64,000 bases of DNA from Nesterenkonia halophila (GTDB lineage Bacteria; Actinomycetota; Actinomycetes; Actinomycetales; Micrococcaceae): the NCBI RefSeq assembly GCF_009467795.1, contig NZ_WIAX01000008.1, forward strand, positions 62,001 through 126,000, given 5' to 3'. The notes beneath the pieces are model-generated. The model saw only the letters and a program-made list of their open reading frames with translations. It made no database searches and was not told where the DNA came from. Both the position numbers and the translations under genes were made by a program. Positions within the stretch are counted from its first letter, which is position 1. Every line of letters begins with the position of its first letter. Positions 34,701 through 41,836 of this stretch are shown one piece after another.

Positions 34701-35429
34701 CTGGGCCTGGACCCCGATTCCTGGCGCGCGGCCGGCGAGTACGCCCGGGCCCAGGAGATGATCAAGCGGATCGCCTGGTACTTGCATGCCGCCGAGGAGT
34801 CCGGGCGCAAGCACCTCATCTCCGAGGCGCACTTCACCACTGGTTCCCAGCTGCCGGTGCGCGGCACGATGCGCGAGGTCACCGTCTCCGGTCTCATCGA
34901 CCGGCTGGAGCGCGAGGTCGACGACGCCGGCGAGCCCACCGGCCGCTTCTTCATCCTGGACTATAAGACCGGCCGCCACGCCCCGCGGCGCTGCGCGCAC
35001 CACACCCCGCCCGGCAGCTCCCGGACCAAGCCCGAGACCTGCGAGCTCTGCGGCCACCTGCAGCTGGGCATCTACCAGACGATGCTCACCACCCCGGCCG
35101 AGGAGAAGACCGTCGTCCGCGGCGAGGACCCGGTGGAGCTGGAGCTGACCGGCGAGGTGCTCGGCGCGGCGCTGCTGCAGGTCGGCGAGGACCGCAAGAA
35201 GATCGAGGGGATCGAGTACCGCCAGGAGCCGATCACCGACGTCGACCGCCAGGACGACTGGCCCGACGGCGTCGAGCACTGGCCGCAGCTGGCGCTGCGC
35301 GAGGCCGCCGAGGTGGTCTCCGGAGCTCGTTTCCGGGCCGTGCACGGTCCCGGCGACCAGCAGTGCCGGGTCGGGACGCTCTGTCCGCTCTGCTCCTCCG
35401 GCGCCGAGGTCACCCAGCCGCTCGAATGA
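31710..35429 (+). CDS. adnA: AdnA-like helicase-nuclease subunit (UvrD motor + RecB nuclease)
   Basis: A 1239-residue SF1A motor fused to a RecB-type nuclease, one half of the AdnAB end-resection machine of Actinobacteria. Walker A is GGPGTGKS (35-42). Motif II reads VDDLQ (265-269), Asp replacing the usual Glu of DExQ, in keeping with the weak, non-leading motor reported for mycobacterial AdnA. Later SF1 motifs include TAAGQEFDTVVIAGLQDG and ETPSMLLDL. The nuclease motif is LDYKTGR with Asp1084 and Lys1086, followed by LQLGIYQ. Cysteines at the end are CxxxxxCxxC, not the full FeS pattern. Start 31710 has GGAGG at 11 bases; an ATG at 31719 is possible. adnB follows. Confidence 0.85.
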   Translation: MWAMSFDVAVTPDAAQQAVLDRVAACDHGPLLVTGGPGTGKSTLAVELALRFLRAGGDSHHLLLLSPSRASSAALRDALEARWAAEPDGGSLTDQPSRSFASYAFWLLGEARRRGFLEFAARTPRLLSGAEQDREIAALLDSEHTAIDWRVTDPISGAVRIDLREAAATAGFRKEIRELFDRAAEYGVSPEELIAWGEQAASGAGPGVPAWLPAGRLYAEYLEQLGQRAPNAFDPAGLISRACDVLEDSPQLLHEEQDRLRLILVDDLQEANPNIYRLLRLIGAGRRVVACANPDVAVQGFRGARPDLLAHWTGTTGDRPAAAQHAEDAGQAEMPEEHDDGTVTLRGRRGSMRPDEGLPGRIPEVLALDGDHRLDEPVGEVYGRVVQRIGAVGDSRAHRGRWAQLATLAQQRLDALAEDQRAEAERRAAAGEKPSSGRRLNVASDVDARGRGVHVAVVGGQYHAEQMILQEVLDRHHRGGDAGEPLPLDEIAVVVRNGQMVQQITRLFHSHGVPVRRSMSEIVLHEEVAVAPLLRILRAVTAEDPLTGADAKRLLAGPYGAVDSVALRRIRQRLLTAERRLRAETVDQRDSEELLAVGISAPEDPTVAEALATKDPALAGLRRLGAMVAAARTAWEQLGESAGAGDLLWEVWQASGREALWVRRSTRGGEEARRAHRDLDAVVSLFQAAERYAEQLPGHSISGFVTHMEEMELPMDTLAEASTAQDAVHVLTPATAAGQEFDTVVIAGLQDGVWPNLTPRGELLGSSRLVDVVDGDDPAAASTRAKRLQVLQDEHRLFAAAVSRAKHRLVGIGIENTDETPSMLLDLILPPLLRPSSELARPRAMTAPTLLAELRRRLEQHHSAEAPQTTQPQAQEAARALALMASAEDPHGGDRIPGADPEEWWGTVDPREVEPLITEAELDDGAPIRLSPSALDTAFNQPLQWFTQRAGGVAPTDQARSLGLLIHSIAEDHPEPRARPHETQQMLLDALASRWPELGLDPDSWRAAGEYARAQEMIKRIAWYLHAAEESGRKHLISEAHFTTGSQLPVRGTMREVTVSGLIDRLEREVDDAGEPTGRFFILDYKTGRHAPRRCAHHTPPGSSRTKPETCELCGHLQLGIYQTMLTTPAEEKTVVRGEDPVELELTGEVLGAALLQVGEDRKKIEGIEYRQEPITDVDRQDDWPDGVEHWPQLALREAAEVVSGARFRAVHGPGDQQCRVGTLCPLCSSGAEVTQPLE

Positions 35430-35497
35430 CCTGTCAGCCCCAGCACCCCGCCGGAAGCACCCGCCCAGAAGCACCCCGGAGAGGACGCGACGAGCCC

Positions 35498-38400
35498 ATG
35501 ACCTCCCAGACCGCCTCCGGCGTCGTCGGCTCCGGCCTCAGCGCCGCCGGCCTCGCCGAGATGCTCCACGAGCCGCTCGACGGCACCTTCTTCCCGCCGA
35601 CCGAGGATGAGCAGGCCCCGGTCATCGAGGCCGGGCTGGAGCCGATGCTGGTCGTCGCCGGCGCCGGCTCGGGCAAGACTGCGACGATGGCCGACCGCGT
35701 GGTCCACCAGGTCGCCGCCGGCGCGGTCAGCCCCGACGAGGTGCTCGGGGTGACCTTCACTCGCAAGGCCGCCGGCGAGCTGCGCGAACGGATCGTGGCC
35801 AAGCTGCGGCGCCTGGAGCAGAAGGGACTGCTGGACCCGGCCGATCTGCTGCCCGAGGGCTCGGCGGCCGCCGCCGTCGGCGCCGGGGGACTGGTCGAGC
35901 TGCTGGCCCCGACAGTGGCGACCTACCACTCGTATGCGAATTCGCTGGTGCAGGAGTACGGGCTGCAGCTGGGCCTTGAGCCGGAGACCACGATGCTCAG
36001 CGACGCCGATGCGTGGCAGATCGTGATGCGGCTCGTCGAGGAGCATGAGCCCTCGGACCCGCAGAAGCTGGTCGATCTGGAGGTCAGCCCGCGCAGCCTG
36101 GCCGGTCAGGTGCTGAAGCTGGTCGGCGACTGCAGTGAGCATCTGATCGAAGATCTCGACGTGGTGCGCAGCTTCCTGGACGCCGAGATCGCCCGCGTCG
36201 AGGCGCTGCCGATGGGGAAGTCCGGCAATCGGGCCAAAAGCTGGGGCGCGGCCGAGGACAAGCTGCTCGACAACCTGACCATCCGCCGGATCGTCGTCGA
36301 CCTCGCCGAGGAGTACCGCCGGCAGAAGGCCGAGCTGAAGGTCATGGACTACGGCGACCTGCTGGTCCACGCGGTGCGCATCGCCGGCAGCACCACTGCG
36401 CGCGGGGCCGAGCAGGAGAAGTACCGGCTGGTCATGCTCGACGAGTTCCAGGACACTTCGCACGCCCAGTTGGAGTTGTTCTCCCGCCTCTTCGCCGGCG
36501 TCGAGGGCATCGGCGTCACCGCCGTGGGCGACCCGAACCAGTCGATCTACGGCTTCCGCGGCGCCTCGGCGGGCCAGCTGTTCAGCTTCCTGGACCGCTT
36601 CACCTGGACCGAGTCCGTGACGACGGCGCAGCGGGTGCCGCAGCAGCTGCAGCTCACCCGCGCCTGGCGGAACGGGCAGGTCATCCTGGACGCGGCGAAC
36701 CGGCTGGTCGAGCCCTTCCGCGAGCACCAGCCGCGCTGGGCGCCGTCGTGGAAGCGGCATAAGCAGGAGCAGCGGCGGATCGCACGGCTGCGCGCCGGCA
36801 AGGGCCACCGCGGGGCGGTGCGGCTGGGCTGGTACGAGACCGGCGACGCCGAGGCCGCCGCCGTCGCCGACCAGCTCGCCGCCGAGCTCGCCGCCGGCGA
36901 GGAGTCCGGCGAACGTCCCACCGCCGCGGTGCTCTCCCGCAAGCGCAGCCATCTGAGCGCAGTGGCCGAGGAGCTCGCCCGCCGTGGGGTGCCCTATGAG
37001 TTCGTCGGACTCTCCGGACTGCTCTCCACGCCGGAAGTCGTGCAGGTGATCTCCTTCCTGCAGGTCATCGCCGACGCCTCCCGCTCGGATGCGCTGATCC
37101 GGGTCCTGGCCGGGCCGAAGTACCAGGTGCCGCCGCGGGACCTGATGCGGCTGAACCGGCTGGCCTCCTCACTGGTGAAGCGCCGTGAGAAGCGGGCGGC
37201 GCGAGCGGCCGAGGAGCGGGCGGCGGCCGGGGAAGCCGGTACGTCCGGGAGCTCGGGGACTGACGACGTCGACGCCGCGGCCCCGGTCCAGGAGGTCGCC
37301 GAGATGGCCTCGCTGGTCGAGGCGCTGGCCCAGCTGCCGGAGGAGTCCGACCACGGTGACTTCGAGGGCTTCAGCGCCGAGGGTCTGGCCCGGCTGCGTG
37401 CGGCCCAGCGGGATCTGCAGCGGCTGCGCGGTGCGGCGGGCCTGGATCTGTCCTCGCTGATCGAGCGGATCATCGAGGACACCGGGCTCGGCGTCGAGGT
37501 CCTCGCCCGGCCGGGGGAGGAGCAGCACACCGCCACCCGTCAGCTGGACGCGCTGATCCAGCATGCCGAGTCATTCGTCGCCCAGGCGCCCGGCCGGGCG
37601 GATCTGACCGGCTTCCTCGAGTGGGTCGACGCCGCTGAGGATCAGGAGAACGGGCTGGCCCAGGCCGCGGTGGAGCCGACGCCGGGGGCGGTGCAGCTGC
37701 TGACCGTCCACGCCTCGAAGGGGCTGGAGTGGGAGGTCGTCGCCGTCGTCGGCCTGCGTGAGGGCCAGTTCCCCTCGGAGAAGGCCGATCACTGGCTGCA
37801 GCGGAACGGCCAGCTGCCTGCGCCGTTGCGCGGGGACGCCGAGAGTCTGCCGCAGTGGGAAAGCGACCAGGAGACGGTGGCGCTGTGGTCGGCCGCCTCC
37901 GGAGAGGCTTCGGACACCGCCTACCGCAAGGCCGAGGCCGAGCGGCTGGGCATCGACGAGTCCCAGGTGGCGTCCTATAAGAAGCAGGTCAAGGAGTTCT
38001 CCCGGCAGGAGGAGCGGCGGCTGGTCTATGTGGCCGTCACCCGGGCCGAGCGGCTGCTGCTGGCCACCGGGGCACGGTTCTACGGGGCGACCAAGGGGGA
38101 TCTGCCCTCGGTGTTCCTGCGCGAGCTGGCCGAGGTCGACGGCGTCGAGTGGATGACCGCCGAGGACGAGACCGGCGAGTCCCGTCAGCTGCGGCTGCCT
38201 GAGGAGGTCGCCGATCCCGGTCTCGAGGAGTCGTTCGATCCTGATGACGAAGCCGTCGCCAAGGAGTTCACGAACGAGCCCAACCCGCGCGGGGCCGAGA
38301 AGCTCGGCGTCGACTGGCCGATCGATCCGTTGGCGACCACGCCGGTGCGTCGCTATACAGAGCGTCGCTTCGCCGACCAGCCCTGGCGCGCCCCGGAACT

Positions 38401-39274
38401 GGAGCCGGTCGACGACGGCGAGCCGGCCTCGACCACGCGCCGGCCGGCGGTGGAGGCGAGCCTGGAGGCCGTCCGCCGCGCCGTCGCCGAGGGGGTGGAG
38501 CCGGACCCGGCCAGCGAGGTGGAGCAGGAGGCCCAGTGGGTGGTCGACCGGTTCCTGGCCGCCCGCCGGCCCGTCGGCCGGCCGCATATGCCGCAGAACT
38601 TGAGCACCTCGCGATTCGTGGAGCTGGAGAAGGACAGCGCCGACGTCGCCCAGCAGTATCTGCGGCCGGTGCCGAAGAAGCCCTCCCACGTGATGCGCCG
38701 GGGCACGGCCGTGCATGCCTTCATCGAGGACTTCTACGGGCACAAGGCCGGCCTCGACGGCGTGGAGGACCCGCTGGAGGGCGACCAGCACCTGGACGAG
38801 GCCTTCGGGATCGCCGAGGTGCGCGAGGCGCTGGAGGTCTCGCCGTGGGGCGAGCGGCAGATGGCGGCGATGGAGATCGCGATGAAGACCTCGCTGGACG
38901 GGGTGACCATCAGCGGTCGCACCGACGCGGTCTTCGGCATCACCGCCGACGGCGATGACGTGCTGGCAGCCGACTTCGACCGCTGGCAGGTGTTGCCCAG
39001 AGACGAGCGCAACGCGCTGATGAGCCGGTGCAGCTGGCATCTGGTCGACTGGAAGACCGGGCGCGTGCCGACGGGCGACGACCTGCGGAACAAGCAGCTG
39101 CAGCTGGCGATCTACCGACTGGCCTTCAGCCTGAACTACGGAGTGGACCTGCAGCAGATCGAGGCCTCGTTCTACTACGTGGATCACCGCACGCCGGTGC
39201 ACGCGGAGAATCTGCCCGATGCCGAGCAGCTGCGCACGGTGATCCGCTCGGCGCGGCAACACTTCGCGGAGTGA
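35498..39274 (+). CDS. adnB: AdnB-like helicase-nuclease subunit (UvrD motor + RecB nuclease)
   Basis: A 1258-residue partner of AdnA. Walker A GAGSGKT (55-61), FTRKAAGEL motif Ia, canonical motif II DEFQ (315-318), VGDPNQSIYGFRGA, TVHASKGLEWEVVAVVG and VAVTRAERLLL are all intact, so this is the active lead motor. The RecB nuclease includes HAFIEDFYGH near 1075 and LVDWKTGR with Asp1184 and Lys1186. No FeS cysteines are visible at its end. It is longer than the 1100 or so residues of mycobacterial AdnB, with a charged insertion near 570-610. An in-frame ATG at 35426 overlapping the adnA stop is an alternative start; 35498 gives the usual N-terminus. Confidence 0.87.
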   Translation: MTSQTASGVVGSGLSAAGLAEMLHEPLDGTFFPPTEDEQAPVIEAGLEPMLVVAGAGSGKTATMADRVVHQVAAGAVSPDEVLGVTFTRKAAGELRERIVAKLRRLEQKGLLDPADLLPEGSAAAAVGAGGLVELLAPTVATYHSYANSLVQEYGLQLGLEPETTMLSDADAWQIVMRLVEEHEPSDPQKLVDLEVSPRSLAGQVLKLVGDCSEHLIEDLDVVRSFLDAEIARVEALPMGKSGNRAKSWGAAEDKLLDNLTIRRIVVDLAEEYRRQKAELKVMDYGDLLVHAVRIAGSTTARGAEQEKYRLVMLDEFQDTSHAQLELFSRLFAGVEGIGVTAVGDPNQSIYGFRGASAGQLFSFLDRFTWTESVTTAQRVPQQLQLTRAWRNGQVILDAANRLVEPFREHQPRWAPSWKRHKQEQRRIARLRAGKGHRGAVRLGWYETGDAEAAAVADQLAAELAAGEESGERPTAAVLSRKRSHLSAVAEELARRGVPYEFVGLSGLLSTPEVVQVISFLQVIADASRSDALIRVLAGPKYQVPPRDLMRLNRLASSLVKRREKRAARAAEERAAAGEAGTSGSSGTDDVDAAAPVQEVAEMASLVEALAQLPEESDHGDFEGFSAEGLARLRAAQRDLQRLRGAAGLDLSSLIERIIEDTGLGVEVLARPGEEQHTATRQLDALIQHAESFVAQAPGRADLTGFLEWVDAAEDQENGLAQAAVEPTPGAVQLLTVHASKGLEWEVVAVVGLREGQFPSEKADHWLQRNGQLPAPLRGDAESLPQWESDQETVALWSAASGEASDTAYRKAEAERLGIDESQVASYKKQVKEFSRQEERRLVYVAVTRAERLLLATGARFYGATKGDLPSVFLRELAEVDGVEWMTAEDETGESRQLRLPEEVADPGLEESFDPDDEAVAKEFTNEPNPRGAEKLGVDWPIDPLATTPVRRYTERRFADQPWRAPELEPVDDGEPASTTRRPAVEASLEAVRRAVAEGVEPDPASEVEQEAQWVVDRFLAARRPVGRPHMPQNLSTSRFVELEKDSADVAQQYLRPVPKKPSHVMRRGTAVHAFIEDFYGHKAGLDGVEDPLEGDQHLDEAFGIAEVREALEVSPWGERQMAAMEIAMKTSLDGVTISGRTDAVFGITADGDDVLAADFDRWQVLPRDERNALMSRCSWHLVDWKTGRVPTGDDLRNKQLQLAIYRLAFSLNYGVDLQQIEASFYYVDHRTPVHAENLPDAEQLRTVIRSARQHFAE

Positions 39275-39343
39275 GCAGAGCGGTGTTGTCGACGATGGAA
39301 CGCTAGCTAACGACGGCATAAGCGACGACGAGGGGCCACCACG

Positions 39344-40288
39344 TTGGAACAACTAGAGCAACGGTTGCGAGCGGACTTGCAGTTTCGTGAACTGGCATTC
39401 CGCTGGCTGCACCTCAAGAGTGAGGCAGCAACTCGATCCCTGCTTCGATCTGAGATTGAGGAGTTCGAAGGGCATGTCCCGGAAGCACGCTATCGACTGA
39501 TCCTCCAAGAGGGAATCTGGAAGCCGGCAGAGCTTATGGGGGCCTTGTCCCTTACGAGCGGGGCCCCTGGCGGCCGGAAGGGACGCAACGTATATGACGA
39601 CGTTCTTACGGAGCAGGGTTACGTCGAGTATGAGTTTGTGTCGTCACCGAAGAAGCAGCATCAGAACCAAGCGCTAAGGGACGCATTCCACTACGGGCTC
39701 CCGTTGATCTACTTTCGCGGAATTCGTAAGTCACTGTTTGACGCCTACTTCCCCGTGTGGATCGTGCACGTCGATGAGGAGAAGAAGCGGGTCCTTCTAA
39801 ATATTGTTGATGGCGCCACCCCCGGAGGTCGCCTGGACCTGACATTCTCCGAGCATGGTGCACTCCCCGAGAGCGAGCCGGCCTATGGTGAACACGTCGT
39901 GCGGACTAGGCTTCATCAGCGGGACTTCCGGGCCAGCGTTATGTACTCTTACCGCACTCAATGTGCAGTGTGCTCGTTGGGACACGCTCGTCTCTTGGAC
40001 GCGGCGCACATCGTGCCTGACCGAGATGGCGGGATTCCTGACGTGAATAACGGTCTGTCGCTATGCAAGATCCACCACTCGGCGTTCGACGCGAACATTT
40101 TGGGGGTGGATCCGAACTACAAGGTTCACATTCGGCACGACATACTGAACGAGGCCGACGGGCCGATGTTGAAGCACGGCCTACAGGATCACCATGGCCA
40201 GCCACTCCGGGTTGTGCCGCAGAACAGGAACGAACGCGCTGGTAAGGACCATCTCGAGTACCGATTTAGCCAGTTCCAGGACGCCTAG
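39344..40288 (+). CDS. HNH endonuclease, probably horizontally acquired
   Basis: A 314-residue protein whose C-terminal third is an HNH_2-type nuclease: Cys207-x-x-Cys210, LLDAAHIVP with catalytic His222, NNGLSLCKIHHSAFD with Asn, Cys241 and His244/His245. The N-terminal 200 residues (GGRKGRNVYDDVLTEQGYVEYEF, YGLPLIYFRGI) are not a family I can name, but resemble the sensing parts of stand-alone or modification-dependent restriction enzymes. The TTG at 39344 has GAGGGG upstream. Base composition and codons (TTG, CTA, ATA, AAT, TTT) are clearly less GC-rich than the neighbours, a sign of transfer. It sits alone between adnB and a convergent MFS gene; the link to the orphan methyltransferase at 4.4 kb is untested. 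Confidence 0.82.
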   Translation: MEQLEQRLRADLQFRELAFRWLHLKSEAATRSLLRSEIEEFEGHVPEARYRLILQEGIWKPAELMGALSLTSGAPGGRKGRNVYDDVLTEQGYVEYEFVSSPKKQHQNQALRDAFHYGLPLIYFRGIRKSLFDAYFPVWIVHVDEEKKRVLLNIVDGATPGGRLDLTFSEHGALPESEPAYGEHVVRTRLHQRDFRASVMYSYRTQCAVCSLGHARLLDAAHIVPDRDGGIPDVNNGLSLCKIHHSAFDANILGVDPNYKVHIRHDILNEADGPMLKHGLQDHHGQPLRVVPQNRNERAGKDHLEYRFSQFQDA

Positions 40289-40317
40289 GCCGAATTCCCA
40301 CTAGGAGGAGTTCCCGT

Positions 40318-41577
40318 CTATCCCCGCACGGGCTTCAGCACCGGCTGTCCGGGGTGCGCGCGGCGGGTCAGCACCACCGCGTACATCGTGATGGCCACGC
40401 CGATGACCGCTGCGATCGAGCCGACGTAGCTGGGCGCCCGCAGACCCCAGTCCAGGTCGATCACGGCCGCGCCCATGGCTGCGCCGAGGGCGTTGGCGGC
40501 GTTGAACGCCGAGTGGTGCAGCGAGGCCGCCAGTTGCGGCGAGTTCGGCGTGGCGTCGATCAGGTGGGTCTGCATCGCCGGGCCGAGGGCGGAGGCCGAG
40601 ACGCCGACGAGGAACAGGAAGAGCAGCGCCGGCACCACCACGTGCGCGGTGGCGGCGAAGAGCACCATGAACACCGCCACCAGGCCCATCGCCAGCACCA
40701 CAGTGCCCAGCACGGTCTTGTCCGAGCTCCAGCCGCCAAGGAAGTTGCCGCAGACCATGCCGAAGCCGTAGAGCCCCACGACCCACGGCAGATACGACGC
40801 ATCCAGGCCGGTCACGTCGGTCATCACCGGGGAGATGTAGGAGTACAGCGCGAACATCCCGGAGAAGCCGATCACCGAGAGCCCGATGCCGACCCACAGT
40901 CGCCGATTGGCCAGGCCCTTGAGCTCGCCGCGCTTCGAGGCCGAGGCATGCGGCTCCTGGCGCGGGGTCAGCGTGGCCACGGCGATCATAGTGATCACCG
41001 CCAGCACCATCACGATGGCGAACATCCAGCGCCAGCCGAACTGCTGACCCGCCCAGGTCACGATGGGCACGCCGATGACATTGGCGACGGCCAGACCACC
41101 CATCACCACGGCGATCGCCCGGGAACGCTTGGTCGGACCGGCCAGATGCGCGGCCATCAGCGCGGCCACGCCGAAGAACGCCCCGTGGGGCAGTCCAGAG
41201 ATGAAGCGGGCGACGAGCATCAGCTCGTAGTTCGGCGCGATCAGGCTCAGCAGATGCCCGACGGTGAACAGTCCCAGCAGGATCAGTGCGTAGCTGCGCC
41301 GCTCGCGGGTGGCGCCGAAGAGCCCCAGCACCGGAGCGCCGACGACGACGCCGAGCGCGTAGGCGCTGATCAGCAGCCCGCCCTGCGAGCGGGTGACGTC
41401 CAGATCGGCCACGGCCTCCTGGAGCAGCCCCATGATCGCGAACTCCGTGGTGCCGATCGCGAAGCCGCCGGTGGCCAGCGCGAGGATCGCCAACACCACC
41501 TGCTTGCGCGAGAAGCGCGGAGCATCGGTGACCAGCGGAGCGCCGTCGTGGTCGGGAGTCTGGGTCGAGGTTGCCAA
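40318..41577 (-). CDS. MFS transporter (DHA1/AraJ-like exporter)
   Basis: A 419-residue 12-helix major facilitator protein. The N-terminal helix pattern ATGGFAIGTTEFAIMGLL is typical of the AraJ/YdhP/sugar-efflux and drug-efflux DHA1 group; FISGLPHGAFFGVAALMAAHLAGPTKRSRAIAVVMGG in helices 4-5 carries the family motif C-like region. GFSGMFALYSYISPVMTDVTG marks the second half. The start is a TTG at 41577 with AAAGGG eight bases upstream; no other in-frame start fits. Substrate cannot be assigned. It converges with the HNH gene with 29 bases between and shows normal host codon use. Confidence 0.88.
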   Translation of the reverse strand: MATSTQTPDHDGAPLVTDAPRFSRKQVVLAILALATGGFAIGTTEFAIMGLLQEAVADLDVTRSQGGLLISAYALGVVVGAPVLGLFGATRERRSYALILLGLFTVGHLLSLIAPNYELMLVARFISGLPHGAFFGVAALMAAHLAGPTKRSRAIAVVMGGLAVANVIGVPIVTWAGQQFGWRWMFAIVMVLAVITMIAVATLTPRQEPHASASKRGELKGLANRRLWVGIGLSVIGFSGMFALYSYISPVMTDVTGLDASYLPWVVGLYGFGMVCGNFLGGWSSDKTVLGTVVLAMGLVAVFMVLFAATAHVVVPALLFLFLVGVSASALGPAMQTHLIDATPNSPQLAASLHHSAFNAANALGAAMGAAVIDLDWGLRAPSYVGSIAAVIGVAITMYAVVLTRRAHPGQPVLKPVRG

Positions 41578-41836
41578 GCAGCAGCCCTTTCATCGGTCGT
41601 CGGAGCGATCGCCTGCCCGGCTGATCGCAGCGTCAGAGTCGGAGCCGCGGCACGGCTCGGCCCCGCACACCGATGTGCAGCGCAACAGTCCCCAACCGAC
41701 GCGGCGGGGACGCCATTCCCCGCACGCGCCCGATGAGAGACAGATCAAACGGACTCCGCCGACGCCTCGGCCGGACGTCGTTGCGGAGACCACGGCCGGC
41801 CCGGGGAGAGAGCCGGCCGCAGCAGGGGAGCGGGCC

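Noticed and set aside
35363-35497. An extended AdnB N-terminus starting upstream of 35426
   Set aside because: It would overlap the end of adnA with Arg-rich shadow text; homologues begin near 35498.
39275-39343. Attachment-site repeats flanking the HNH gene
   Set aside because: I looked for matching direct repeats on both sides (39275-39343 and 40289-40317) and saw none.
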